Origin: Lachnotalea sp. AF33-28
GTDB lineage: Bacteria > Bacillota > Clostridia > Lachnospirales > Lachnospiraceae
Direction: 5' to 3'
DNA: 56,540 bases
NCBI RefSeq assembly: GCF_003477885.1
Contig: NZ_QUEE01000021.1
Span: forward strand, 1 to 56,540
Both the position numbers and the translations under genes were made by a program. The notes below the pieces were generated by a model that saw nothing but the letters and a program-made list of their open reading frames with translations, was not told the DNA's origin and did not search any database. How positions within the stretch are numbered: position 1 is the stretch's first letter; the number at the start of each line of letters is the position of its first letter. Shown here piece after piece: positions 1 to 8,011 of the stretch.

Positions 1-1
1 C

Positions 2-1297
2 CAAAACTTCCACCCCTCCACCCCTCACCCCTCCGTCCTCATCATCGGCGGCGGAGCCGCCGGAATGACAGCCGCAATACAAGCATCCCAGTCCGGTGCG
101 CAGGTCACTGTTATAGAACACAAAGACCGAATCGGTAAAAAGATACTCTCCACCGGCAACGGTAAATGTAACTTCACCAATGCCCGCATGGAAGCCGCAT
201 GCTACCGAAGCTTAGACCCGGCCTTTCCCATGGAGGTAATCAACCGTTTCGGAGTCAGAGAGACACTGGATTTTTTCCGTTCCCTGGGCATCTATCCGCG
301 TGAACGTTCCGGTTATTATTATCCTGCCTCCAACCAGGCGAGTTCCGTCCTGGACGTCCTGCGCCTTGCGCTTGCTGAGCATAACGTAAATGTCATCTGT
401 GAAGAAGCCCCTGCGCATATTGAGAAAACCTCTAAGGGTTCCTTCCGTATCCGCACGGCCGCACACAGCTATACCGCCGATGCGCTCATACTGGCGACCG
501 GAGGCAGGGCTGCGCCAAAGACCGGCTCGGACGGGAGCGGCTACGTGCTGGCCAAAGCCTTCGGGCACCGAATCATCCGGCCGCTGCCTGCGCTGGTACA
601 GTTAAAATGTGCCGAGCCCTATTTCAAACAGCTGGCGGGCATCCGGACCGAAGCGAACGTGGAGCTTCTGGCAGACAATTCCCCTGTGGCCAGCGATCAG
701 GGAGAGCTTCAGCTGACCGCCTATGGCATATCCGGCATACCGGTATTTCAGGTGAGCCGTTACGCCTCCGAATACCTGGAACGGGGAGCGAAGGTGACGG
801 CCCGCCTGGATCTCCTGCCGGGCATCTCCTCCGGGGATCTGCGCAGCTACCTGGAAGCGCATACGCCTGACCGCTACATAGGCCTCTGCAATAAAAATCT
901 GATGCAGCTTCTCTGGAAGCTGTCCGGCGGTTCGAAAGAGGAATTCGCCCGTCTTTTAAAAGATTTCCGTGTCCGCGTTACAGGAACCAACGGGTTTGAC
1001 AGCGCCCAGGTAACGGCCGGGGGCGTGGATGTGCGGGAAATCGATCCCGCCACCATGATGTCGCGCCTGGTGGACGGCCTGTATTTTGCCGGAGAACTCA
1101 TGGATGTGGACGGCATCTGCGGAGGATATAACCTGCAGTGGGCGTGGAGCAGCGGCGCCATAGCCGGCAGATCCGCAGCATCCGTGATATGCAGCCGGCC
1201 GCAGACAGAAAAAACGCGAGCAAACGAAAATAAAAAGCCAACGTTTAAATCAAAATCCAACGAAATGGAGCAGACATGTTACAGATACAGCAGTTAA
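2..1297 (+). CDS. NAD(P)/FAD-dependent oxidoreductase, HI0933/YhiN-like family (5' end outside window)
   Basis: The reading frame is open from the first bases of the window, so the true start lies upstream. The FAD-binding Rossmann motif VLIIGGGAAGM is encoded at about 35-67, before the first in-frame ATG at 65, so that ATG cannot be the start. Further family signs are KILSTGNGKCNFTN near the N-terminus, LATGGRAAPKTGSDGSGY in the middle and the C-terminal stretch FAGELMDVDGICGGYNLQWAWSSG, which closes the flavin site. This matches the HI0933/BaiN-like group of cytoplasmic flavoproteins, whose substrates are mostly unknown. The last ~35 residues are Lys/Asn/Ser-rich and look like an added tail. 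The stop overlaps the next flavoprotein gene by 22 nt, so the two are probably co-translated. Family is confident; reaction is not. Confidence 0.88.
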   Translation, partial: QNFHPSTPHPSVLIIGGGAAGMTAAIQASQSGAQVTVIEHKDRIGKKILSTGNGKCNFTNARMEAACYRSLDPAFPMEVINRFGVRETLDFFRSLGIYPRERSGYYYPASNQASSVLDVLRLALAEHNVNVICEEAPAHIEKTSKGSFRIRTAAHSYTADALILATGGRAAPKTGSDGSGYVLAKAFGHRIIRPLPALVQLKCAEPYFKQLAGIRTEANVELLADNSPVASDQGELQLTAYGISGIPVFQVSRYASEYLERGAKVTARLDLLPGISSGDLRSYLEAHTPDRYIGLCNKNLMQLLWKLSGGSKEEFARLLKDFRVRVTGTNGFDSAQVTAGGVDVREIDPATMMSRLVDGLYFAGELMDVDGICGGYNLQWAWSSGAIAGRSAASVICSRPQTEKTRANENKKPTFKSKSNEMEQTCYRYSS

Positions 1298-2865
1298 AAC
1301 TCCCCATAGACCACAGTCCGGAGGACCTTCTGAAAAAGGTGGCCAAAAAGCTGTCCCTTCAGCCAAAGGATCTGCAGCAGTTTACAGTCACAAAGAAATC
1401 CCTGGATGCCAGAAAAAAGCCTGAGCTCTGCTACAGCTATACCGTTGCGTTTCAGGTCCCGGATGAATCCGCGCTTCTGCGCAGAAAAAAAGACGGAAAT
1501 ATATCCGCCGTACAGCCCGTTCAATACCGTTTCCCATGCCCCGGCTCCGTACCCATGGGTTTTCGCCCGGTCATCATCGGAACGGGTCCCGCAGGGCTTT
1601 TCTGCGGGCTTATGCTGGCCGCACACGGTTACGCCCCGATCCTTTTGGAGCGTGGAAAACGGGTGGAAGAGCGCGTATTGGACGTGGAGAGATATTGGAA
1701 AGGCGGCCCTTTAAATGAGAGCTCCAATGTGCAGTTTGGAGAGGGCGGGGCGGGTACTTTTTCCGACGGCAAATTAAATACGCTGGTGAAGGACAAATAC
1801 GGCCGTAACCGGAAGGTGTTAGAGCTTTTTGTGGAATGCGGGGCGGACCCGGAGATCCTGTATCTGAACAGGCCGCACATCGGCACGGATGTGCTTCGCA
1901 CCGTTCTGGTCAATATCCGCCGCCGCATTGAGGAGGCGGGCGGGGAATTCCGTTTTCAGAGTGAAGTTACGGATCTGATCACCGAGCGGGGCCGGTTAAC
2001 CGGAGTGGAGATCAACCGTGAAGAGATCTTGGAGACCGGCATCGCCGTGTTAGCCATCGGGCACAGCGCCAGAAATACCTTTGCCATGCTGCGGGACTGT
2101 GGCGTCTTAATGGAACAGAAATCCTTCGCCGTGGGACTTCGAATTGAACATCCTCAGAGCATGATCAATCTGTCGCAGTACGGTGTGGAAGCGTCCGCAC
2201 ATCTTCCTGCCGCCGATTATAAGCTGACACATCAGTGTGTCAATCACAGGGGAATCTATACCTTCTGCATGTGTCCGGGAGGATATGTCGTTAACGCATC
2301 GTCTGAGCGGGGCATGCTGGCAGTAAACGGCATGAGCAATCATAAGCGGGATGGCCGCAATGCCAACTCCGCCCTGATCGTGACGGTCACGCCTGACGAT
2401 TTCGGCGAAAAAGGCGTGCTGGCGGGTGTGGAGTTTCAGCGCAGGCTGGAATCGGCCGCGTACAGGCTGGGAGACGGGAAGATACCGATCCAGATGCTGG
2501 GAGACTTTGCCGCCGGCAAAGCGAGCACAACGCTTGGCGATATCTGCCCGGATACCAGGGGCGAAACCTGTCTGACCAATGTAAGGGAACTGCTGCCTGA
2601 GCCGATATCCGCCGCCATTTTGGAAGGAACAGAGGCCTTTGAGAAGCGCATACACGGTTTTGCCAGGCCTGATGCGGTGCTATCCGGTGTGGAAAGCCGC
2701 ACATCATCGCCGGTGCGCATCCTAAGAAATGAACGGTTTGAAAGCGAAACCGCCGGACTTTATCCATGCGGCGAGGGCGCCGGATATGCGGGCGGCATCA
2801 TGTCGGCCGCGATGGACGGTATGAAAGTCGCAGAACAAATTGCAAAAAAATTCAAAATGTTGTAG
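1276..2865 (+). CDS. FAD-dependent dehydrogenase (COG2509-type)
   Basis: A 529-residue cytoplasmic flavoprotein. Residues 1-90 form the Lys-rich N-terminal region typical of this family. The dinucleotide-binding motif VIIGTGPAGLFCG follows at about residue 98, and then GERGKRVEER-like and SSNVQFGEGGAGTFSDGK signatures. The C-terminus has the FAD-closing segment YPCGEGAGYAGGIMSAAMDG. These place it in the uncharacterised FAD-dependent dehydrogenase family COG2509, common as a single gene in Clostridia. It begins inside the end of the preceding HI0933-type flavoprotein gene, which suggests translational coupling and perhaps a shared role. The substrate is unknown, and no specific reaction can be assigned. 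Confidence 0.88.
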   Translation: MLQIQQLKLPIDHSPEDLLKKVAKKLSLQPKDLQQFTVTKKSLDARKKPELCYSYTVAFQVPDESALLRRKKDGNISAVQPVQYRFPCPGSVPMGFRPVIIGTGPAGLFCGLMLAAHGYAPILLERGKRVEERVLDVERYWKGGPLNESSNVQFGEGGAGTFSDGKLNTLVKDKYGRNRKVLELFVECGADPEILYLNRPHIGTDVLRTVLVNIRRRIEEAGGEFRFQSEVTDLITERGRLTGVEINREEILETGIAVLAIGHSARNTFAMLRDCGVLMEQKSFAVGLRIEHPQSMINLSQYGVEASAHLPAADYKLTHQCVNHRGIYTFCMCPGGYVVNASSERGMLAVNGMSNHKRDGRNANSALIVTVTPDDFGEKGVLAGVEFQRRLESAAYRLGDGKIPIQMLGDFAAGKASTTLGDICPDTRGETCLTNVRELLPEPISAAILEGTEAFEKRIHGFARPDAVLSGVESRTSSPVRILRNERFESETAGLYPCGEGAGYAGGIMSAAMDGMKVAEQIAKKFKML

Positions 2866-2961
2866 GATATAAATATTCAACAGCAGAAAGACACATGAGG
2901 GAGGACGGGACAGACAGGCCATGCATCGCGCTGCATCGGAGCCGCCCGTACATAAAAAGAA

Positions 2962-3783
2962 ATGAAAAAGAGAAGAATTGTTATAAAGATCGGATCATCG
3001 TCGCTGACCCACAGCGAAACCGGCAATCTGAATCTGCAGAAGGTAGAAAAACTGGTGCGGGCGCTGACGGATCTGCACCATATGGGGCACGATGTGGTTT
3101 TGGTATCCTCCGGGGCCATCGCGGTGGGCAGGAAAGCGCTGGGAATCCAGGAAAGGCCCAGAAGCACTTCCGTAAAACAGGCCCTGGCCGCTGTGGGGCA
3201 GGCAAGGCTAATGATGACCTATCAGCGCCTGTTCAGCGAATATGACCAGTTCACGGCACAGGTGCTGATCACAAAGGATACGATGATCAATAACCTAAGC
3301 CGTTTTAATGCGAGAAATACCTTTGAGGAACTTTTTAGCATGGGCGTGATCCCCATCGTTAATGAAAATGATACAGTGGCCACCCATGAGATCGAATTTG
3401 GCGATAATGACCGGCTTTCCGCCATTGTTACAGCGCTGGTGGGAGGGGATCTCTTAATACTGCTTTCGGATATAGACGGCCTGTATACCGATGACCCGAG
3501 GAGCAACGTTAATGCAGAGCTGATCCGCGTGGTTCCGGAGATAACGGAGGAACTTTTGTCCATGGGAAAGGATACCAGCAGCAGTGATGTGGGCACGGGA
3601 GGCATGTCCGCCAAACTCACAGCCGCCAGGATCGCGACGGATTCCGGGGCGGATATGATCATCGCCAACGGAAATGACATCGACAATATCTACCGCATCA
3701 TGGAAGGCCGGGAGTGCGGCACCCTGTTTCAGGCGCACAAGAATAAGAATTTTGATCTGCTGGATTATCTGGCGAAGTATTGA
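2962..3783 (+). CDS. proB: Glutamate 5-kinase
   Basis: Catalyses ATP-dependent phosphorylation of glutamate, the first step of proline synthesis; the product is passed to ProA, encoded at 5759-7006. At 273 residues it has only the amino-acid kinase domain and lacks the C-terminal PUA domain of the E. coli enzyme, which is usual in Clostridia. Visible motifs are KIGSSSLTH at the N-terminus, VSSGAIAVGRKALG, the glutamate-site segment IPIVNENDTVAT and FGDNDRLSAIV, and GTGGMSAKLTAA near the ATP site. The ATG follows a 96-nt gap after the flavoprotein gene with only a weak ribosome binding site (AAAAAGAA). proB and proA are split by three other genes but lie on the same strand, so one transcript may still cover them. 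Confidence 0.95.
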   Translation: MKKRRIVIKIGSSSLTHSETGNLNLQKVEKLVRALTDLHHMGHDVVLVSSGAIAVGRKALGIQERPRSTSVKQALAAVGQARLMMTYQRLFSEYDQFTAQVLITKDTMINNLSRFNARNTFEELFSMGVIPIVNENDTVATHEIEFGDNDRLSAIVTALVGGDLLILLSDIDGLYTDDPRSNVNAELIRVVPEITEELLSMGKDTSSSDVGTGGMSAKLTAARIATDSGADMIIANGNDIDNIYRIMEGRECGTLFQAHKNKNFDLLDYLAKY

Positions 3784-3835
3784 ATCGGCAAAAGCATGAC
3801 ATAACATTTGCAGGCTTGCAGGAAAGGAGTGGCTG

Positions 3836-4693
3836 ATGAAAGCAGCGGAAACAGCCCTTGTGTTGGAGGGCGGAGCGACGAGAGGAATCTTTACGGCCGG
3901 CGTGCTGGACTATATGATGGAACAGGAACTTGAGTTTCCTTACGTGGTGGGGGTATCGGCCGGAGCCTGCAATGCCGTGGATTATGTGTCCGGCCAGATC
4001 GGCCGGACCAGGATGTGTATGGTGCAGCAGAAGGAAAAATCTGCCCGCAAAAACATCGAGCGCGTGGTTAAAAAAAGGTGCCTCTATGATATGGACCGGA
4101 TTTTTGACCGATTTCCTAACGAACTGATTCCCTTTGACTATGACGCGTATTTTGCATCCCCTATCCGCTGTGCGATGGTGGTGACCAACTGTATCACCGG
4201 CAGGGCGGAGTATCTGGAGGAACGGTCCGAACGGGAACGGCTGATGAAGATCTGCCGCGCTTCCAGCAGCCTGCCCCTTTTGTCCTCCATGACCTATGTG
4301 GACTCAGTGCCTTATCTGGACGGAGGGCTGTCCGATTCCATCCCGATCCGCCGGGCGTTAAAGAGCGGCTGCCGCCGGGCGGTGGTGATACTGACCAGAA
4401 ATCCGGGTTACCGCAAGCGTCCGTCAATGCTTCAGTATGACCTGTGCTCCAGATTTTACGGAGAATATCCGCAGCTTTTGGAGGCGGTTCGCCGCAGGCC
4501 GGCGCACTATAACCGTACCCTGGATCTGATTGAAAAGCTGGAAGAAGAGGGCCGCATCTTTGTGCTGCGCCCTGTCATCCCCCCGGTGAAAAAGACTGAA
4601 GGGCACGGGGAGAAGCTTCTGGAATTTTATGAGCACGGATATGAGCTGATGAAAAAGGAATGGCAGAATCTGACGGATTTTCTTGTTCAATAG
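3836..4693 (+). CDS. Patatin-like phospholipase family protein
   Basis: A 285-residue predicted serine lipid acyl hydrolase. The patatin oxyanion loop is GGATRGIF (residues ~11-18), the nucleophile elbow is GVSAG with Ser41, and the catalytic dyad aspartate is Asp162 in YLDGGLSDSIP. No signal peptide or membrane segment is visible, so it probably acts in the cytoplasm or at the inner membrane face, as in the YlbK/RssA-like bacterial patatins. The start has a good ribosome binding site (GGAAAGGAG, 7-8 nt upstream). It sits between proB and a DUF896 gene. Its stop codon falls inside a short palindrome (4686-4720). The natural substrate is unknown. Confidence 0.9.
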   Translation: MKAAETALVLEGGATRGIFTAGVLDYMMEQELEFPYVVGVSAGACNAVDYVSGQIGRTRMCMVQQKEKSARKNIERVVKKRCLYDMDRIFDRFPNELIPFDYDAYFASPIRCAMVVTNCITGRAEYLEERSERERLMKICRASSSLPLLSSMTYVDSVPYLDGGLSDSIPIRRALKSGCRRAVVILTRNPGYRKRPSMLQYDLCSRFYGEYPQLLEAVRRRPAHYNRTLDLIEKLEEEGRIFVLRPVIPPVKKTEGHGEKLLEFYEHGYELMKKEWQNLTDFLVQ

Positions 4694-4720
4694 GGTGTGC
4701 CCAAAATGCGTCCTATTGAA
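4686..4720. repeat. Small palindrome TTCAATAGG / CCTATTGAA
   Basis: Perfect 9-bp inverted repeat, TTCAATAGG at 4686-4694 and CCTATTGAA at 4712-4720, with a 17-nt loop. The TAG stop of the patatin gene is within the left arm. There is no T-run, so it is a poor intrinsic terminator. Related palindromes with a similar core occur at 15148-15174, 55531-55569, 55670-55695 and 56498-56524. Confidence 0.55.
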
Positions 4721-4800
4721 TAAATAACGCTTTGTGAGCAGATGGTATGCATAACAGAGCGAACTGAAATAAAAAGGTAAAAGAAAGGAACAGGCAAGAC

Positions 4801-5034
4801 ATGGATCAAAAGGATATAGACAGGATCAATGAGCTGTACCATAAAGCAAAAAAGGAAGGGCTCACGCCGGAGGAAACCAGAGAGCAGGCAGAGCTTAGAG
4901 GCGCGTATATCCGGGCCTTTCGTGAGAATTTAAGAGGGCAGCTGGAAACGATCAAGATACAGAATCCGGATGGCTCAATCATAGATGTAAAAGCGGAGCA
5001 CGACAAGAAATACAAAAACCGGTATCCGTCATAA
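4801..5034 (+). CDS. DUF896 domain-containing protein (YnzC-like)
   Basis: A 77-residue soluble protein matching the small DUF896/YnzC family of Bacillota. The sequence shows the typical layout: an N-terminal helical hairpin (IDRINELYHKAKKEGLTPEE), the ELRGAYIRAFRENLRGQLE helix, and a charged C-terminal tail ending in KKYKNRYPS. In Bacillus subtilis ynzC lies in the SOS-regulated yneA operon, but no LexA-like site was seen here. It follows the patatin gene after ~107 nt with a GAAAGGAA-type ribosome binding site and precedes fthC. The molecular role is not established. Confidence 0.9.
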   Translation: MDQKDIDRINELYHKAKKEGLTPEETREQAELRGAYIRAFRENLRGQLETIKIQNPDGSIIDVKAEHDKKYKNRYPS

Positions 5035-5095
5035 ATATGGCTGTAAGCTTCCGATAACGGTTGTCCGGCCCGTGTCTGGCAGAAAGTAAAGGGAT

Positions 5096-5704
5096 ATGAA
5101 AACAAAACAGGAGATCAGAAAAGAAATCAAACTGCTAAGAAGCCGTATGACGGAAACAGAACGGAAGGAAAAGAGCGGCAGGATTGTGAAGCAGATTCGG
5201 GAAACGGCCGTATATGCGGGCGCGGACTGCATACTCTGCTATGTTTCCCTCCCCGAAGAGGTACGTACTGAAGTACTGATCCGACAGGCGCTGTCGGACG
5301 GAAAACGTGTGGCGGTACCGCGTGTGCTGGGAAGTGAAATGGCGTTTTATTATATAAATGGCAGGGAAGATTTAAGACCGGGCTGTATGGGGATTTTGGA
5401 GCCGGCATCTTATTGTGAGCCTGTGCGCGTCAGGTATGGCGCGGCCGGCAGCCGGCCGGTTCCGGTAATTGTTCCGGGGCTTGCATTTACCCGGGACGGC
5501 GGCCGCATCGGATACGGAGGTGGCTATTATGACCGGTATTTTGCTGCTAAAGAGGGATTTTATATGATAGGGGCGGCATATGATTTTCAGATATTGGATC
5601 AGCTGCCCATAGGTCAACATGACGTCCGTATGGACTGCGTCATAACGGATATGGAAGCGGTCATCAACCTGGCGGTTGGTGACAGTAAAGCGGAAGCACA
5701 CTGA
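5096..5704 (+). CDS. fthC: 5-formyltetrahydrofolate cyclo-ligase
   Basis: Converts 5-formyl-THF to 5,10-methenyl-THF using ATP, returning a storage folate to the one-carbon pool. The 202-residue protein has the family's N-terminal basic helix (KQEIRKEIKLLRSRMT), the folate-loop region VSLPEEVRTEVLI and the ATP-binding signature FTRDGGRIGYGGGYYDRYF. The last residues, VINLAVGDSKAEAH, are unusual. They are encoded by a hairpin copy at 5660-5683 and by the first arm of the repeat element at 5692, so the C-terminus appears to have been extended or rewritten by repeat DNA. The stop codon TGA (5702-5704) is the loop of the element's first hairpin. The ATG has an AAAGGGAT-type ribosome binding site. 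Confidence 0.93.
   Translation: MKTKQEIRKEIKLLRSRMTETERKEKSGRIVKQIRETAVYAGADCILCYVSLPEEVRTEVLIRQALSDGKRVAVPRVLGSEMAFYYINGREDLRPGCMGILEPASYCEPVRVRYGAAGSRPVPVIVPGLAFTRDGGRIGYGGGYYDRYFAAKEGFYMIGAAYDFQILDQLPIGQHDVRMDCVITDMEAVINLAVGDSKAEAH
5660..5690 (+). repeat. Coding copy of the element's second stem, in the 3' end of fthC
   Basis: GTCATCAACC (5660-5669), loop TGGC, GGTTGGTGAC (5674-5683), then AGTAAAG. This is a direct repeat of 5716-5746 with only the loop changed, offset by 56 bp. It encodes part of the FthC C-terminus (VINLAVGDSK). Confidence 0.8.
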
Positions 5705-5746
5705 AGTGTGCGCAGGTCATCAACCTAACGGTTGGTGACAGTAAAG
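5692..5746 (+). repeat. Two-hairpin intercistronic element, proA copy
   Basis: Stem 1 is GCACACT (5696-5702), loop GA, AGTGTGC (5705-5711). Stem 2 is GTCATCAACC (5716-5725), loop TAAC, GGTTGGTGAC (5730-5739), with one U-G pair. It starts inside fthC, supplies the fthC stop codon, and ends a few bases before the AGGAGG ribosome binding site of proA. The same arrangement is seen before gerW (30192-30245) and, on the minus strand, before the nitroreductase gene (54955-55003). Confidence 0.85.
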
Positions 5747-5758
5747 AGGAGGTCTTAT

Positions 5759-7006
5759 ATGAGCTGTGATCTGACTGCGATGGGAGAACGGGCAAGAGCC
5801 GCCGCAGCGGTGATGAATGTGCTTCGGGCGCCTGAAAAGAACAGGGGTCTTGAGGCGGTGGCGGACGCGCTGCTGAAACGGGAAGCGTTTCTCATGGAGG
5901 AAAATGCGAAGGATATGGAGGCCGGCAGGAAGAACGGCATGAAGCAGGGGCTGTTAGACCGGCTCATGCTCACTCATGAGCGGATTGCCAGCATGGCGGA
6001 AGGAATCCGCCAGATCGTCGCATTGGAGGACCCGGTCGGTGAGGTGCTGTCCATGAAGGAACGGCCCAACGGCCTTTTGATCGGGCAGAAGAGAGTGCCG
6101 CTCGGTGTGATCGGTATCATCTATGAATCCAGGCCTAATGTGACCGCAGATGCCTTTGCGCTCTGCTTTAAAGCCGGAAACGCCGTGATATTAAAGGGCG
6201 GCAGCGATGCGCTGGCATCCAATATGGCAATCACCCGGGTGATCCGGGAGGCGTTAAAGGGTGCGGGGCTCCCGGAGGACAGCATCCAGCTGGTGGAGAG
6301 CACCGACCGGGAGACCACTGCAAGACTGATGAAAATGAACGGCTACATAGATGTGCTGATTCCCAGGGGCGGCGCGGGACTGATCCGGGCGGTTGTGAAC
6401 AACAGCACCATACCTGTCATAGAGACCGGCACCGGCAACTGCCATATCTATGTGGATGAAACAGCGGATCTTACGATGGCGGCGGACATCATCTACAATG
6501 CAAAGACACAGCGGATCGGTGTCTGCAATGCCTGTGAATCCCTGGTGGTTCATGAGGCGGTGGCAGAACAGTTTCTGCCCTTGCTTCATGAGCGCCTAAA
6601 GGAGAAGCAGGTGGAGATGCGCGGGGACGAGCGCGTCTTACAGATCCTAAAGGATGCTGTCAAAGCCACAGAAGAGGACTGGGGAACGGAATATCTGGAT
6701 TACATCCTCTCCGTCAAAACAGTATCTTCCATAGAAGAGGCCATCGCGCATATCAACCGATACAATACAAAGCATTCGGAAGCGATCGTCACAAAGGATT
6801 ATGCCAATGCCCAGAAATTCCTCAATGAAATCGATGCGGCGGCGGTGTATGTCAATGCTTCGACCCGCTTTACCGACGGCTTTGAATTCGGCTTTGGCGC
6901 GGAAATCGGCATCAGCACGCAGAAGCTGCATGCGAGAGGGCCTATGGGGCTGCTCGCGCTGACCACGACAAAGTATATCATATACGGAAACGGCCAGGTC
7001 CGGTGA
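5759..7006 (+). CDS. proA: Gamma-glutamyl phosphate reductase
   Basis: NADPH-dependent reduction of glutamyl-5-phosphate to glutamate semialdehyde, the second step of proline synthesis, partnering ProB. The aldehyde-dehydrogenase-like protein has IYESRPNVTADAFALC in the cofactor domain, the loop IPRGGAGLIR, and the catalytic cysteine in RIGVCNACESLV; the C-terminus carries FGFGAEIGISTQKLHARGPMG. The start is placed at ATG 5759, 6 nt after a clear AGGAGG (5747-5752). A TTG at 5732 is in frame but would read through the upstream hairpin. The gene is preceded by the two-hairpin element, whose second stem ends 7 nt before the ribosome binding site and could affect its translation. The 3' end meets the convergent AraC gene. 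Confidence 0.96.
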   Translation: MSCDLTAMGERARAAAAVMNVLRAPEKNRGLEAVADALLKREAFLMEENAKDMEAGRKNGMKQGLLDRLMLTHERIASMAEGIRQIVALEDPVGEVLSMKERPNGLLIGQKRVPLGVIGIIYESRPNVTADAFALCFKAGNAVILKGGSDALASNMAITRVIREALKGAGLPEDSIQLVESTDRETTARLMKMNGYIDVLIPRGGAGLIRAVVNNSTIPVIETGTGNCHIYVDETADLTMAADIIYNAKTQRIGVCNACESLVVHEAVAEQFLPLLHERLKEKQVEMRGDERVLQILKDAVKATEEDWGTEYLDYILSVKTVSSIEEAIAHINRYNTKHSEAIVTKDYANAQKFLNEIDAAAVYVNASTRFTDGFEFGFGAEIGISTQKLHARGPMGLLALTTTKYIIYGNGQVR

Positions 7007-7010
7007 CACG

Positions 7011-7024
7011 GAAGTGATCACTTC
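7011..7024. terminator. Perfect palindrome between convergent proA and araC-type genes
   Basis: GAAGTGATCACTTC is a perfect 14-bp palindrome in the 11-bp gap between the two convergent genes, overlapping the stop codon of the minus-strand regulator. It could act as a compact bidirectional transcription stop or as a protein site. There is no T-run, so the terminator call is weak. Confidence 0.35.
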
Positions 7025-7878
7025 TCAACACGCCTGCCGGACTGCGCCGCCTGCCGGTACCGTCCCGGCGATATGCCGGTCAGACGCGTAAAGGTGCGGA
7101 TAAAATTAGCATAATCACAGAAACCGGAGAGATCACAGGCCTCCTGCACGTTTCTGCCTTCTGCCAGATGGGATTTGGCCAGGGAGACGCGTTTGAGCAG
7201 GATGAAGTTCTGGATCGTGCTTCCGGTTTCTTTTTTAAATTTGCGGCTCAAATAGCTGCTGTTAACGGAAAGCTGTCCGGCCAGGATGGGAAGGGACAGA
7301 TTTTCGGTGAGATGGGTGTTGATATAGTGAATGGTATTGAGCACCAGGCTGGGCATGAGATTGGGCAGCATCCGGCTGGAATCGCAGAAGATATTATTGA
7401 TCATGACCAGGATCTGCAGGATATAGGAAAACGCCATCACATCGCTGCCGTATCCGGGGCGGTTTAAAACCTCATGCAGACAGTCAGTGAGGCCAATATA
7501 ACGGCCCAGTTGTTCTTCACTCATATGTGCGGCATTGTTCCTCCCCGGAGGTCTGTTTTCAAAGCAGGCTAAAAGATCAGTTTCCTGTGTACAGGCGTAC
7601 TGCACCAGCACCGGATTGAAATGGGTGGTAATTCTCTCATAAGGGGCATCGTCCAGACAGCTGTATCCGTGGGCCTCCCGGTCATTGATCACAAAGATGC
7701 TGCCGCGGTCCGGCCGGTAGCAGGTCTGCTCCATATAATAATTGATATTTCCGGACAGCAGCACGTGCACCTCATAGCTGTTGTGCATGTGATAGGTATG
7801 GGCCGTCTGACTGGCGGTGATCCGCCGGCTGCTGATGATATTGCGGTTCATTTGTTCGAAAATAAGGGTTCGATCCAT
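7018..7878 (-). CDS. AraC family transcriptional regulator
   Basis: A 286-residue regulator with an N-terminal cupin-type ligand domain (residues ~15-100, with HNSYEVHVLLSGNINYYMEQ) and a C-terminal pair of helix-turn-helix motifs (residues ~180-275). The latter include LSLPILAGQLSVNSSYLSRKFKKETG and the second-HTH signature VQEACDLSGFCDYANFIRTFTRLTGISPGRYR. It is divergently transcribed from the GH88-DUF2264-GH106-like genes, the usual position of an AraC activator of sugar catabolism. A likely inducer is therefore an oligosaccharide or uronic acid, but this is inference. The ATG is preceded by AAAAGGAGACAAC. A TGCAA-N5-TTGCA site lies in the shared intergenic region. Confidence 0.92.
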   Translation of the reverse strand: MDRTLIFEQMNRNIISSRRITASQTAHTYHMHNSYEVHVLLSGNINYYMEQTCYRPDRGSIFVINDREAHGYSCLDDAPYERITTHFNPVLVQYACTQETDLLACFENRPPGRNNAAHMSEEQLGRYIGLTDCLHEVLNRPGYGSDVMAFSYILQILVMINNIFCDSSRMLPNLMPSLVLNTIHYINTHLTENLSLPILAGQLSVNSSYLSRKFKKETGSTIQNFILLKRVSLAKSHLAEGRNVQEACDLSGFCDYANFIRTFTRLTGISPGRYRQAAQSGRRVEK

Positions 7879-7930
7879 GTTGTCTCCTTTTTCACTTCAG
7901 GTAAAACAAAGCAATAATTCGGTAAAAAAA

Positions 7931-7963
7931 TGCAAAGAAATTGCATGATATTCATTATATAAT
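7931..7963 (+). promoter_or_regulatory. Promoter and candidate operator of the glycan-enzyme operon
   Basis: A palindromic -10 region ATTATATAAT lies at 7954-7963 (plus-strand TATAAT at 7958-7963), about 50 nt before the GH88 start. Just upstream is TGCAAagaaaTTGCA (7931-7945), an inverted repeat placed where an activator would contact the -35 region. No good -35 hexamer is seen, which fits an activator-dependent promoter. Assignment to the adjacent AraC regulator is inference. Confidence 0.45.
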
Positions 7964-8011
7964 AGCTTTTAAAAGAACACAAGGCTGATTATGGAAAGGA
8001 AAGGGGATCAT

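Noticed and set aside
212..1260. Long antisense frames over the first flavoprotein gene and similar frames over proA, recG, fakA and fkp
   Set aside because: They are complementary shadows of high-GC third-position coding genes with no start signals of their own.
2866..2961. Possible proline T-box or other riboswitch before proB
   Set aside because: The 96-nt leader is too short and contains no T-box core, specifier loop or antiterminator sequence; only a small GC-rich inverted repeat is present.
5732..5758. Upstream TTG start for proA
   Set aside because: It would start inside the second hairpin without a ribosome binding site; AGGAGG is correctly spaced for ATG 5759.
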